NCBI GenBank assembly: GCA_963733765.1
Contig: CAVTEI010000003.1
Coordinates: 1,302,001-1,366,000, forward strand
DNA: 64,000 nucleotides
DNA from: DATKAS01 sp963733765
Lineage (GTDB): Bacteria > Actinomycetota > Acidimicrobiia > Acidimicrobiales > DATKAS01
Reading direction: 5' to 3'
In this document: in pieces, positions 1-9,462 of the stretch
How the letters are laid out: every line of letters begins with the position of its first letter
How positions within the stretch are numbered: the stretch's first letter is position 1
The notes under the pieces: model-generated
What the model was told of the DNA's origin: nothing
The model's database searches: none
What the model saw: only the letters and a program-made list of their open reading frames with translations
Translations under genes and position numbers: made by a program

Positions 1-584
1 TCCATCGGCACGCCGGCGAGCCGCTGACTCACCATCGTGACTTCCGCGACGACATCGGCGCCGACCACGGGGTCGGAGTCGTCGCCGTCGGGGAACGTCG
101 TGCCGAAGCAGACGTTCGACCCGTGCTCGGGGAACAAGAGCGGTGCGTTCGGTGCGAGCGCGTCGGCGGCAGTGAGCACCGCGGGCAGCGGGTCATAGTC
201 GACGATGACGGTTTCGGCCGCATCGACGGCCTGCTCACGGCTCTCGGCTAAGACGGCGGCGATGATGTCGCCCACGAACCGCACCTTGTCGGTGGCGAAC
301 ACCGGCCGGTTCAGGGCGTCGGGCATCATCGCGAACTGCTTCACGGCGGCCAGACCCAGGTCATCGCCTTGGGCGTGGTACACGGCGACCACGCCGGGCA
401 TCGAAGACGCCTCGGCGATGTCGACCGAGCCCACGTTGGCGTGCGCGACGGGCGAGCGCACGAACGCGACATGCAGCGTGCCGGGTTCCACCAGGTCGTC
501 GACGTACTTGCCATCGCCGGTGAGCAGTGTCGGATCTTCGAGCCGCCGGACGGCGTTTCCGAGGATCGAACCGGATGTGGGCAT
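1..584 (-). CDS. CoxL/xanthine dehydrogenase-family molybdenum hydroxylase large subunit (5' part only)
   Basis: The first 194 residues of a molybdopterin-containing large subunit of the xanthine oxidase / aerobic CO dehydrogenase family; the rest lies beyond the left edge. The N-terminus reads GNAVRRLEDPTLLTGDGKYV, followed by FVRSPVAHANV, PGVVAVY and VRFVGDIIAAVLAES, the usual order of the aldehyde-oxidase a/b hammerhead domain. The ATG is preceded by an AAGGGGG Shine-Dalgarno, which supports this start. The Mo-pocket motifs that separate true CO dehydrogenase (AYRCSFR) from other hydroxylases are outside the window, so the substrate cannot be named. It diverges from the PfkB gene across an 84-base gap in which I see no clear operator. 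Confidence 0.85.
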   Translation of the reverse strand, partial: MPTSGSILGNAVRRLEDPTLLTGDGKYVDDLVEPGTLHVAFVRSPVAHANVGSVDIAEASSMPGVVAVYHAQGDDLGLAAVKQFAMMPDALNRPVFATDKVRFVGDIIAAVLAESREQAVDAAETVIVDYDPLPAVLTAADALAPNAPLLFPEHGSNVCFGTTFPDGDDSDPVVGADVVAEVTMVSQRLAGVPM

Positions 585-668
585 GCCAACCCCCTTGACG
601 CGGACCCGCGCACGTTAGCCAGTTCGCCCCGGCACGGTTGGCGGCCGTGATCGCCGGGTAGGAGCCCG

Positions 669-1634
669 ATGATGTCCTCTCCGAACCCGCCCTCGAACCG
701 CGTCTGCGTGTTCGCTCCCGCGCCGCTTCTGACCGTGACGCTCGAGACGGCTGAGGGCGCGGACGACACCGAGATCCACCTGCACGCAGGAGGGCAAGGC
801 TTCTGGATCGCCCGTCTCGTCGATGTGCTCGGCGCGGACGTGACGCTGTGCTCGACGTTCGGCGGTGAGACAGGCCGGGTCGTGCACGGCCTGCTCGAGG
901 ACGAGCCCCTCACGCTGCGCGCGGTCGGGACGGGTGGCTGGAACGGGTGCTACGTCGACGACCGACGATCCGGCGAGCGCGAGCGCGTCGGCGAGATGAG
1001 TCCGACCCCCTTGACCCGCCACGAGGTCGACGAGCTCTACGGCGCCGTGCTCGTCGCGGGCCTGGACGCGACCCTGACCGTGCTCGCGGGTGCAGGCCTC
1101 GACCCGATCCTTCCGTCCGACGTCTATCGACGGCTCACCGCCGACCTCGCTGCCAACGGTCGACCGGTTGTGGTCGACCTCTCGGGCGAGCCGCTGCGGG
1201 CGGCGATGGCCGGCGGCGCGAGCGTCGTGAAGGTCAGCCACGAAGACCTTCTGCGCGACCGTCAGGTGGATGGAGATGCGGTACCGGCGCTCGCTGACGC
1301 GATGTCCGAGTTCGCCGACCATGGCGCCCAGCTTGTCGTCTGCTCGCGCGCCGAGCAGCCTGCGCTCGCGCTGTTCCACGGTCGTGTCGTCGAGGTGTGT
1401 GGCCCGGTGATGGAGGCCACCGAGCATCGCGGCGCGGGTGATTCGTTCACGGCCGCGCTCGCCGCCGCGCTCGCGGCCGGTAAGTCGTTCGAGGACGCTC
1501 TCAAGCTCGGCGCCGCCGCGGGCGCGCTGAACGTGACTCGCCGTGGGTTGGGCACGGGTGCGCGCGAAGAGATCGAACGCCTCGCCGAGCTCGTCGAGAT
1601 CCGCGACGCCGAGGTCGCGACCGGAGGTCGATGA
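669..1634 (+). CDS. PfkB-family carbohydrate/nucleoside kinase
   Basis: A ribokinase-fold kinase of 321 residues that phosphorylates a sugar, sugar phosphate or nucleoside with ATP. The N-terminal glycine-rich substrate loop reads HAGGQGFWIAR near residue 40. The C-terminal PfkB signature HRGAGDSFTAA lies near residue 255 and carries the catalytic Asp of GAGD. The spacing of the two motifs resembles 1-phosphofructokinase-like members, but the substrate is not determined. A TAGGAG ribosome site fits the second in-frame ATG (672) slightly better than the first (669). The stop lies 1 base before the surE start codon, so the two genes are probably co-transcribed and may work together on nucleoside or sugar-phosphate turnover; that pairing is inference. 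Confidence 0.85.
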   Translation: MMSSPNPPSNRVCVFAPAPLLTVTLETAEGADDTEIHLHAGGQGFWIARLVDVLGADVTLCSTFGGETGRVVHGLLEDEPLTLRAVGTGGWNGCYVDDRRSGERERVGEMSPTPLTRHEVDELYGAVLVAGLDATLTVLAGAGLDPILPSDVYRRLTADLAANGRPVVVDLSGEPLRAAMAGGASVVKVSHEDLLRDRQVDGDAVPALADAMSEFADHGAQLVVCSRAEQPALALFHGRVVEVCGPVMEATEHRGAGDSFTAALAAALAAGKSFEDALKLGAAAGALNVTRRGLGTGAREEIERLAELVEIRDAEVATGGR

Positions 1635-1635
1635 G

Positions 1636-2403
1636 ATGCGCGCCCTCGTGACGAACGATGACGGCGTCGACAGCACGGGCATCCACGCGCTTGCGCTCGC
1701 GGCAAAGGCGGTCGGCCTCGAAGTGACGGTGGCCGCGCCGGCGTGGGACTCAAGCGGCGCGAGTGCGTCGCTGACGGGGGTACAGCTCGACGGCCGGTTG
1801 CTGTTCGAGTCGCGTCCGGAGTGGGGCACCGGTCCGGTGTTCGGCGTCGAGGCGGCCCCCGCGTTCATCGTGCGTGCCGCGGTGCACGGGGCGTTCGGCG
1901 ATGCGCCCGACATCGTGCTCTCCGGTGTGAACAACGGCCCGAACACCGGTCACGCGATCTTGCATTCCGGCACGGTCGGCGCGGTGCTCACGGCGTCGAC
2001 GTTCGGTCGTCCGGGGGTGGCGTTCTCGCTCGGTGCGTCGGCGACTCCGCAGTGGGACACCGCGGAGGCGATCGCGGCGACCGTGCTCCGATGGGTCGTG
2101 GAGTCGCCTCGGCAGCTCGTCTTGAACGTCAACGTCCCGAATGTCGCGCTTGCGGATGTGAAGGGCATCGTGCCCGCGCGTCTGGCGGCGTTTGGTGCGG
2201 TGCAGACGAACCTCACCGAGGTAGGGGAGGGCTACGTCAAGTTCGCGTTCACGGAGATCGAGGCCGAGTACGAAGACGGCACCGACGCCGCCGCTCTCGC
2301 CCAGGGCTACGCCTGCTACACCGCGCTCTCTGCGGTGTGCGAGAACGAGGGCGCAGACATCGCCGGGCTCGATCAGCTACAGGTTTCGCTACCGGCTCAC
2401 TGA
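1636..2403 (+). CDS. surE: 5'/3'-nucleotidase SurE
   Basis: A SurE-type metal-dependent phosphatase of 255 residues that removes phosphate from nucleoside monophosphates in the cytoplasm. The opening MRALVTNDDG has the metal-binding DD pair, and the second family signature SGVNNGPNTGHAILHSGTVG sits near residue 95 with the NNG metal loop. The start is set by GGAGG at 1623-1627, eight bases upstream, which lies inside the end of the PfkB gene. The length matches the family. The gene ends convergently with the PEP-utilising gene, with 7 bases of overlap between the two coding ends. Confidence 0.93.
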   Translation: MRALVTNDDGVDSTGIHALALAAKAVGLEVTVAAPAWDSSGASASLTGVQLDGRLLFESRPEWGTGPVFGVEAAPAFIVRAAVHGAFGDAPDIVLSGVNNGPNTGHAILHSGTVGAVLTASTFGRPGVAFSLGASATPQWDTAEAIAATVLRWVVESPRQLVLNVNVPNVALADVKGIVPARLAAFGAVQTNLTEVGEGYVKFAFTEIEAEYEDGTDAAALAQGYACYTALSAVCENEGADIAGLDQLQVSLPAH

Positions 2404-4137
2404 CCGTCGGCGTGGATCGTCACGATGCCCGTCGAGCCGTCGACCGTGACGCGCGCGCCGTCGGGAATCGTCGTTGACGCGCCGGTGGCGCTCACGACCG
2501 CAGGGATGCCGAGCTCACGCGACACGATCGCCGCGTGACTCTGCTGGGCGCCGACGTCGACGACGACACCGGCCGCCGCAAGAAACAGAGGCGTCCATGC
2601 GGGATCGGTGATCGGCGCCACGAGGATGTCGCCGGAGCCCAGGTCACCCGGTTGGTCAGGGCGAAGCACGACCCGCGCCGTGCCGGTGGCCACCCCCGAG
2701 CACACACCCATCCCCGTGATGGTGCGCGCGGTGCCGTCGGGACGGTTCTGTGCCGCTCGGAGCGGCCAAGACTCCGGCGACGACAATGGACTGACGAACC
2801 AGAACGGCGGAATCCGCGCCTGCAGGTAGTCGCTTCGCTCCCGACGTTCGGCGATCACGACCTCGGTCGGGCCGTGTCCCGCCATCACATCGGGCACTTC
2901 GTCGATCGTGAGCAGGAAGAAGTCGTCGTGCGGGTGGCGACGACCGCCGGGCCAGCTCGGCGAGCGCCTGACGCGTGGGCTCGAGGACACGGACGAACGC
3001 GGCCTTCGTCGCCTCGCGCTGCGCGGCGTACGCCATCGTGGCCCGCATCGCGATGTCGAACAGCCGGCGCCTGAACCAGGGCAACCGATCCCGGATCTCG
3101 AGGATCAGCGACGCGCGCTCCGCACCGAGACGTGCGCCAACCGCGATCGGGTCGCGATCGTCGGGTGCGTGACGGAGCCGTTCGATCATCGCAAGCGCGA
3201 TTGTCGGATCGCTGCCCCACGTGGGTGACGCGAGCTCCCACTCGTCCGGCCCGCGCGATCCGTGGCGAGACACGAAGCGATCGAACGCGGTCACGAACTC
3301 GACGGCCTGCGGGTGTGCCCGCAACCGGGCGTCGAGTCCCTCGATGCCTTCGTCGAAGAGCACCGACAAGGTTGGGCTCGCGGCAACCATCCGGCCGAGC
3401 GGCCACAGCTCTTGCGCGGGCTGGGCTGACTCCACCGTGCCCAAGCCGGCGGTGAGCCGGTTCTCCAAGCCGGGTTCGTGCAGCGATGCCACGACTCGCT
3501 CGAGCATCGAGCGGCTTATCCCCGCGGCGGAGCTGGCCAAGAGCAGGTGGCGCATCATGCGCTCGGCCCAGGGCGTGAGCGAGCGGGCGATCCCGATCAG
3601 CTCGTCGTTCGAGGCGGTGTCGATCGAGGGCTGGCGGCTGACATAGGCAGCAACATCCGCCTGGTCTTGGCGCAGCTGCGAGTCGTCGGGGCGACGCATC
3701 GTCGTGGCGAGCTTGCGGACTGACTTCACCGCGCTGGCTGGATCGCGCTCGCCCTTGGTACGCGTGTGCGGCGGTGCATCGCTCAACCCGAACATCTGCT
3801 CGTCGACGAGCTCGACGGTGAGACCGGGCGACCTCGCCACCGCGCCGCGCGCCAGCGTCACGTTGCCGTAGAGGTAACCGCCGAAGACGCCCGTCAGCCA
3901 GCCGTGCCCATCCGCGAACGCCGCGTACTGCTTGTCGGTGACCATCCCCCATTCCCGGGCGGCGTCGGCCTGGCCGCGCTCCATCGCACCCCGATACAAC
4001 GATGCGCTCAACGGAGCCATGACGTTCGGGAAGACCTCACCGACGTTGCCGCGACACCACAAGCTCGCCGAAGGGTCGGGGAGATGGTCGGCGAGCGACC
4101 AGCGGCCGTCGTCGTAGGGCTCGAGCGTCGCGGTCAC
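2397..4137 (-). CDS. PEP-utilising (rifampin phosphotransferase-like) protein without ATP-grasp domain, one frame break
   Basis: About 580 residues. The C-terminal part is a phosphohistidine swivelling domain with the signature AQQSHAAIVSRELGIPAVV, whose His would carry phosphate. The region before it begins with WCRGNVGEVFPNVMAPL and resembles the substrate-binding middle domain of rifampin phosphotransferases. The N-terminal nucleotide-binding domain of that enzyme class is absent. The reading frame slips near position 2950 (between LAELARR and HPHDDFFLLTIDEV), so no single frame spans the gene; I treat this as a probable sequence error. The GTG start lies 7 bases after the stop of the GH1 gene, so both are likely in one operon. 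The biochemical function is unknown; PEP or pyrophosphate chemistry on a small molecule is only an inference. Confidence 0.75.
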
Positions 4138-4144
4138 CGCGCGA

Positions 4145-5350
4145 TCATGCGCGCCCGAGTGCTTCGCGTTGCAAGACGAGGGCGCTGGGGCGGACGTTGC
4201 GGTCACGGTCGATGATGCCGAACGACACGTCGTAGCCGAGCAGCCACTCGTAGTTGTCGACGGCGGTCCAGTGGAAGAACCCGCGCACGTCGACGCCGCG
4301 AGCGAGCGCGTCGTGGACGACATCCAAGCCGCGATCGATGTACGCGGCCCGCACCTCGTCGTCGTCGGTCCCGACTCCGTACTCGGCAACGAGGAGGGGT
4401 GTGCCGGGCACTTCGGTGTGCAGCCGATCGAGCACGAGGCCGAGCCCGTCGGCCCAGATGCCGTAGCCGAGAGGGCTCACCGGCGCATCCGGCGGGTGGA
4501 TGGCGGTGCGCCCCTGGCTCACGCCCATCGCCGAGTAGTAGGAGAAGCCGATCAGGTCGAACGCACCCGCGAGGTCGGGTCGATCGCACTGGTTCGCGAC
4601 GCCGCACCCGCAACGTGCCGTCGCGGAACAGGCCGAGGCCCGGTTCCCAGAAGATCGAGTGGAGCGCGTCCGCGTAGCTCATGGTCTCGGGATCGCCGTC
4701 CTGCGGCACGATGGCCGACAGACCGAAGATCGACGCCACCGGCGCGCCCGTCTGACGAAGGCGGACAGCCGCTTCGGCGTTCGCGAGCAGGATCGCTTCG
4801 TCGACGACGGCGACTTCGTCGCGGTCGTCGTGGCCCGGAGGAAACCTGCCGCCGGCGTAGCAAAGGCGCGGCGTAGTAGTTCGCCTCGTTCACCGGCTGC
4901 CAGCCGCCGACGAGATCGCCGAACGTCTCGGCGACGAAGTCGACGTGCCGAGCCCAGGCGTTCGTGCGTCCCGACGTCTCGAGGAACCCGCCCTCGGCCG
5001 CGAACCAGCGTGGCAGCGTGAAGTGGTGCAAGCAGACCCACGGCGTGACGCCGGCGTCACGAGCGGCGGTGAGCACGGCGCGGTAGTGCTCGACGGCGGC
5101 GGAGTCGTGCACACCGGGCTCGGGTTCGATGCGCGCCCATTCGATCGACAACCGATGGTGGGTGAGGCCGAGGCCGGCGAGCAACGCAAAGTCCTCCGCG
5201 TACCGAGTGGCGAAGCCGTTGCCGTCGCCCGAGATCGGCGCGCGACCGTGCTCGTTCCCAGTCCCACCAGTCCGATGCCGGCGCGGCGCCCTCGCACTGC
5301 GTCGACGAGGCGCCGGTTCCCCACATGAAACGTTCGGGCCAAGTCCGCAC
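4145..5350 (-). pseudogene. Glycoside hydrolase family 1 (beta-glucosidase-like), frame-broken
   Basis: A GH1 beta-glycosidase of about 400 residues, recorded in four frame segments. The N-terminus has the family opening WPERFMWGTGASSTQCEGA followed by DWWDWE. The acid/base region is WQPVNEANYY (Glu, near residue 150) and the nucleophile region is LLVAEYGVGTDDD (Glu, near residue 322). The C-terminus GFFHWTAVDNYEWLLGYDV carries the aglycone/glycone-site residues expected of the family. Frame slips fall near 5255, 4872 and 4590, each joining perfectly conserved text, so decay is less likely than read error. The start is a GTG 23 bases from the divergent esterase gene. No signal peptide is visible, so the enzyme would be cytoplasmic. 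Confidence 0.85.
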
Positions 5351-5373
5351 AACTCGACCATAGGCTCGACGCC

Positions 5374-6573
5374 GTGACTGGGTTCGACGCAGCACGTCTC
5401 GCTCGAGTGCACGAGGTCGTCGCTGATCACGTCGCGAAGGGGAACAGTGGCGGTGTCGCGTGGCTCGCGGCGCGTGATGGCCAGGTCGAAGTGGGTACCG
5501 CCGGCACGTTGACTCGCGGCGAGGACCGTGCGGTGGCTCGGGACACGTTGTTTCGCATCGCGTCCATGACCAAGCCCATGACAGCGGTCGCCGCGCTGAT
5601 CCTCGTCGAGGAGTGCCGCCTCCGTCTCGACGAGCCCGTGAACGCGTGGTTGCCCGAGTTGGCGGACCGGCGTGTCCTCGTCGACGGCAGCGGCCCGCTC
5701 GACGGCCCCACCGTCCCTGCGAAACGGCCGCTCACCCTGCGCGATCTTCTCGACTTCCGCTGCGGGCTCGGCCTCGACTTCGACGGCGGCTGGCCGCAGC
5801 CGCTCTTCGAGGCCATGGGCGAGCTCGGCCTCGGCAGCGGCCCGCCCGAACCGCAGGTGCCGCCCGAGCCCGACGAATGGATGCGGCGCGTCTCGACGTT
5901 GCCTCTGCTCTGCCAACCGGGCGAGCGTTGGCTCTACAACACCGGCTCCGATCTCCTCGGTGTGCTGATCGCACGAGCCGCCGGCCAACCCCTCGATGAG
6001 TTCATGCGGGAGCGCGTGTTCGAGCCGCTCGGCATGGTCGACACCGGGTTCTTCACGAGTGAGGTCGCGCGCCTCGGTAGCTGCTACGGCGTCGACCCCG
6101 CGACCGGAGAGCGCTCCGTCTACGACCCGCCCCACGGTCAGTGGTCGCGTCCGCCCGCGTTCCCGTCGGCCGCGGGCGGCTTGGTGTCGACGGTCGACGA
6201 TGTGCACGCCTTCGGCACGATGCTGCTCGACAACGGGCGGCTGCCCGACGGTTCGCAACTGCTCTCACCGGCGTCGGTCGCCGTGATGACGACCGATCAG
6301 ATCGGCGTCGAACGCGGTGCGCCCGGGCCCACTCCCGACGGTTCGCAAGGTTGGGGCTTCGGCGTCAGCGTGCAGGTGCGACGCTCCGGGGTCGCGCGGA
6401 GTGTCGGCAGCTACGGCTGGGACGGGGGCCTCGGCACGTCGTGGGCGAACGATCCCCACGAGCGACTCGTCGGCGTCGTCCTCACCACCGACATGTTCAC
6501 GGGTGCCTATCCCCAGCCCGCCGTGATCCAGGACTTCTGGACCAGCGTCTACGTCTCGCTGTCTGCGGCGTAG
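5374..6573 (+). CDS. Serine hydrolase, class C beta-lactamase/esterase family
   Basis: A 399-residue member of the beta-lactamase-fold serine hydrolases (EstB-like esterases and penicillin-recognising proteins). The nucleophile motif SMTK is at residues 64-67, the Tyr motif appears as WLYNTGSD near residue 190, and a C-terminal SYGWDGGLGTSW replaces the KTG box, which is the usual arrangement in esterase-like members. No secretion signal is present, favouring a cytoplasmic esterase over a resistance enzyme. The GTG start has no ribosome site; instead TAGGCT ends 7 bases upstream, so the mRNA may be leaderless. The last 25 bases overlap tail-to-tail with the Gfo/Idh gene. Confidence 0.88.
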   Translation: MTGFDAARLARVHEVVADHVAKGNSGGVAWLAARDGQVEVGTAGTLTRGEDRAVARDTLFRIASMTKPMTAVAALILVEECRLRLDEPVNAWLPELADRRVLVDGSGPLDGPTVPAKRPLTLRDLLDFRCGLGLDFDGGWPQPLFEAMGELGLGSGPPEPQVPPEPDEWMRRVSTLPLLCQPGERWLYNTGSDLLGVLIARAAGQPLDEFMRERVFEPLGMVDTGFFTSEVARLGSCYGVDPATGERSVYDPPHGQWSRPPAFPSAAGGLVSTVDDVHAFGTMLLDNGRLPDGSQLLSPASVAVMTTDQIGVERGAPGPTPDGSQGWGFGVSVQVRRSGVARSVGSYGWDGGLGTSWANDPHERLVGVVLTTDMFTGAYPQPAVIQDFWTSVYVSLSAA

Positions 6574-7533
6574 ACCACACCGATCTGGGCGCGGATCTCG
6601 TCCATCGTGCGAGCGAGCGCCACTGTCTCGTCGAGCGGCGCGATCTCGCTCTCGGTTCGCCCTGCCGCGAGACACCGATGCACCTCCTCGGCCTGGAAGC
6701 GCAGCCCCTCGCCCTCGTAGCCCGCGTCGATCCACTCGAGTGCCGCCGACGTCCCGACGCCGACGCGAGTCGGCCGGTGCATCATCGCTGGCAGCTCGAT
6801 CCAACCGTCAGCGCCTGCGATGCGCGCCGTGCACGACAACCCGATGCGCGTCGCCGCCTTGATCACGCCGAGTCGGCCTCCCTCATGGTGCAGCACGGCC
6901 GCGACCTGCTCGTCGGCGCCCGTCTCGCCGACGTGGCCCTTCGCGACGACGGAATCGGGAGTCCCCAGCACCATCGAGCACAGCTGGAGGGGATAGATCC
7001 CGAGGTCGAGCAACGCGCCGCCGCCCTGCGCCAGATCGAACAACCGGTGCTCGGGCATGAGCGGCACCCGAAAGCCGAAGTCGGCCTCGACCAGGAGTGG
7101 CTCACCGATGCGCCCTTCGGCGAGAAGGTCAGCCACCACGCGGTACGCAGGCAAGAAGCGGCTCCACAGCGCCTCCATCGCGAACAGGCCCCGCTCCCTC
7201 GCGGCGCTCGCCATCCGCCCCGCCTGGGCGGCGTTCAGTGCGAACGGCTTCTCGCACAGCACGTGCTTGCCCGCCTCGAGCGCGGCGAGCACGACGGCTT
7301 CGTGTTGTGCGTGCGGCGTCGCGACGTAGACCACGTCGACGGTTGGGTCGGCCATGAGGTCGTCGTAAGAGCCGTGGCGGTTCGGGATGTCGAACCGGTC
7401 AGCAAACGCGTCGGCGCGGTCCTTCGAGCGAGAACCCACTGCTGCCAGCACTCCGCCGTCGACGAGCGCCATGCCTTCTGCGAACTGCGCGGCGATTGCT
7501 CCCGGGCGCTGCGATGCCCCATCGAGTCGTCAT
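6549..7533 (-). CDS. Gfo/Idh/MocA family NAD(P)-dependent oxidoreductase, frame slip near N-terminus
   Basis: A sugar- or dihydrodiol-dehydrogenase-like oxidoreductase of about 327 residues. The Rossmann start TRWGIAAPG is followed after a one-base slip near 7501 by AIAAQFAEG and the continuous rest. Characteristic features are VYVATPHAQHEAVVLAALEAGKHVLCEKPF (the EKP motif with its catalytic Lys) and LLDLGIYPLQL in the C-terminal beta-sheet domain. The intended start is most likely the ATG at 7533; taking the internal ATG at 7472 would remove the dinucleotide-binding glycine loop. It lies 28 bases downstream of the ABC permease gene on the same strand and could be read through from it. The substrate is unknown. 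Confidence 0.85.
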
Positions 7534-7561
7534 TCCCGGACCGTAACCGGGGGCCGCCTCG

Positions 7562-8350
7562 TCAGGCGCTCTCGGCCTTGACCGAGCGGATGCCGACCCA
7601 CAGGCCGACTGCGAGCACCGCGAGCGCGGAGATCGTCCCCCAGGCGACTGAGGAGTTCGCGACGTCGCCGGCGAACAGCGCGCGCTCGGCGTCGACGATG
7701 TGCGTCAAGGGGTTGATGTTCGACAGCACCTCCATCCATCCGGGAGCACCCTCGAGAGGAAGCAGCATCCCGGAGAGGATGAGCAAGGGGAAGATCAGCG
7801 TCTGCTGCACCATCCAGAACATCCACTCGTTGCCCTTCGACACGATCGCGAGCGCGTACGACAGTGAGCCGAGGCCGACGGCGAACGCCGCGACCATGGG
7901 CAGACCGATCACGATTCCTGGGGGCTCCGGAGTGAAGCCGAATGGGATCGTGATCGCGATGATGATCAGCGATTGCGCGAGCGCGGGAACGATCTCCTTT
8001 GTTGCCCGACCGAGCAGCAGCGACGAGCGGTGCAGCGGCGCGACGACGAGCCGTTCGTGCGAACCGGTTTGCATCTCGAGCTGAAGGTTCGAACCCGTTG
8101 TCGACGCGCCGAACAGAGCGGACATCACGATGATGCCGGGCACGAACCACTGCAGTGAGTCCCCGAAGCTCGTCCCGGTCACGTCAGCGAGCAGCGGTCC
8201 GAAGAAGACGAGGAACACGATCGGCTGCACGAGCGTGAACACGACCGAGAAGGGGTCGCGGAAGAACGGACGCAGCTCGCGGGTGAACACGAGCGAGGTG
8301 TCTTGGGCCAGGGTGTTGACGTGCGGCGTGTTCATGCCGGCCGTGCTCAT
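7562..8350 (-). CDS. ABC-2 type exporter permease (DrrB-like)
   Basis: The membrane half of an ABC exporter, 262 residues with about six hydrophobic segments. The family-typical text FFRDPFSVVFTLVQPIVFLV precedes TM1 and a conserved region near the middle reads GSHERLVVAPLHRSSLLLGR. The C-terminal half contains LILSGMLLPLEGAPGWMEVLSNINPLTHIVDA, which is the pattern of DrrB/NodJ-type permeases. The ATG overlaps the stop of the ATPase gene (ATGA), indicating translational coupling. Export of a hydrophobic drug or lipid is the usual role; the actual substrate is unknown. Confidence 0.9.
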   Translation of the reverse strand: MSTAGMNTPHVNTLAQDTSLVFTRELRPFFRDPFSVVFTLVQPIVFLVFFGPLLADVTGTSFGDSLQWFVPGIIVMSALFGASTTGSNLQLEMQTGSHERLVVAPLHRSSLLLGRATKEIVPALAQSLIIIAITIPFGFTPEPPGIVIGLPMVAAFAVGLGSLSYALAIVSKGNEWMFWMVQQTLIFPLLILSGMLLPLEGAPGWMEVLSNINPLTHIVDAERALFAGDVANSSVAWGTISALAVLAVGLWVGIRSVKAESA

Positions 8351-9345
8351 GCCGCCACTCCTTCCGTGCTCGCGTCGTCGGAGGCGCCCTCGTCGGTGCC
8401 CTCGCGGAGACTTCGTCCAGTGAGATGGAGGAACACGTCGTCGAGCGTCGCCCGGATCGCTTCGACCGAGGCCACCTCCACACCCGAGTCGTCGAGCGAC
8501 TTCAAGAGTCCCGGCACCACGGCGGGTGCGCCCACGACTCGGGCTTGCACCGCGGAGCCGTCGACGGAGACGGACATCGTCCCACTCAGCCGTTCGATCA
8601 CCGCCGCCACCTGTGTCACGTCGGTCGCGTTCACCACGTGCAGATCGAGCCGATCGCCGACGAGCGAGGTCCGTAGCCGTTCCGGTGAGTCGTCGGCGAT
8701 GATCAGACCGTGGTCGATGATGACCACGCGGTCGGCGAGTCGGTCGGCCTCCTCGAGGTAGTGCGTCGTGAGCACCATCGTCGTGCCGTACTCCGCGTGG
8801 AGGCGCTCGATGTGCGCTGCGATGTTGGCCCGGTTCTGAGGGTCGAGGCCGGTCGACGGCTCGTCGAGGAACAGCAGCTCGGGTCGGTGCACGAGACCGA
8901 GCGCGACGTCGAGACGCCGGCGTTGGCCTCCGGACAGCGTCTTTACGACTCGGCCGGCGAGCTCGGTGAGGCCGAATCCCTCGAGAAGGTCGTCGGCCCG
9001 GCTGACCGCCTCGGCCTTCGGCAACCCGTAGCACCGACCCTGCGAGACGAGCTCGTCTCGCACCCGCTGCGACTGTCCGGCGCCGTTGCCTTGCCCGATC
9101 GAGCCGATGCGCTGGCGCACGGCGGCGGGGTTCGCGACGACGTCGCATCCCACGACCTCGGCGGTGCCCGCCGTAGGGGCAAGCAGCGTCGTGAGCATGC
9201 GCAACGTGGTCGATTTCCCGGCCCCGTTCGGACCGAGGAACGCGACCATCTCGCCCTCGTCGACCACGAGGTCGATGCCCTTCACGGCTTCGACCACCGT
9301 TCCCTTCACCCGAAATTCGCGGGTCAACCCCTTCGTGCGGATCAT
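8347..9345 (-). CDS. ABC exporter ATPase (DrrA-like)
   Basis: The nucleotide-binding partner of the downstream permease, 332 residues. Walker A is GPNGAGKST near residue 38, the ABC signature is TLSGGQRRRLDVALGL, Walker B is LLFLDEPSTGLDP, and the switch His lies in LTTHYLEEADRLADR. The C-terminal extension of about 100 residues (ERLRTSLVGDRLDLHV onward) matches the drug-resistance DrrA subgroup. It diverges from the WYL regulator gene across 117 bases that contain an inverted repeat, which suggests that this regulator controls the exporter. Confidence 0.92.
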   Translation of the reverse strand: MIRTKGLTREFRVKGTVVEAVKGIDLVVDEGEMVAFLGPNGAGKSTTLRMLTTLLAPTAGTAEVVGCDVVANPAAVRQRIGSIGQGNGAGQSQRVRDELVSQGRCYGLPKAEAVSRADDLLEGFGLTELAGRVVKTLSGGQRRRLDVALGLVHRPELLFLDEPSTGLDPQNRANIAAHIERLHAEYGTTMVLTTHYLEEADRLADRVVIIDHGLIIADDSPERLRTSLVGDRLDLHVVNATDVTQVAAVIERLSGTMSVSVDGSAVQARVVGAPAVVPGLLKSLDDSGVEVASVEAIRATLDDVFLHLTGRSLREGTDEGASDDASTEGVAA

Positions 9346-9419
9346 CTCGATGCTCCTCGGCTCGGGTCCCGACTCGGCGACTCGGTGGAAGTCTCCAACC
9401 GATTCGACCGTATCGGGTC

Positions 9420-9442
9420 TTGCGGCCAGAAATCGTCCGCAA
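9420..9442. promoter_or_regulatory. Inverted repeat TTGCGG-N11-CCGCAA between exporter and WYL gene
   Basis: A perfect 6-base inverted repeat with an 11-base spacer sits in the divergent gap, 21 bases before the WYL start and about 75 bases from the exporter start. This position and symmetry suit a binding site for the adjacent WYL/DeoR-type dimer. Nothing else in the sequence proves binding. Confidence 0.35.
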
Positions 9443-9462
9443 ATACCGGCATCCTTGAGGAC

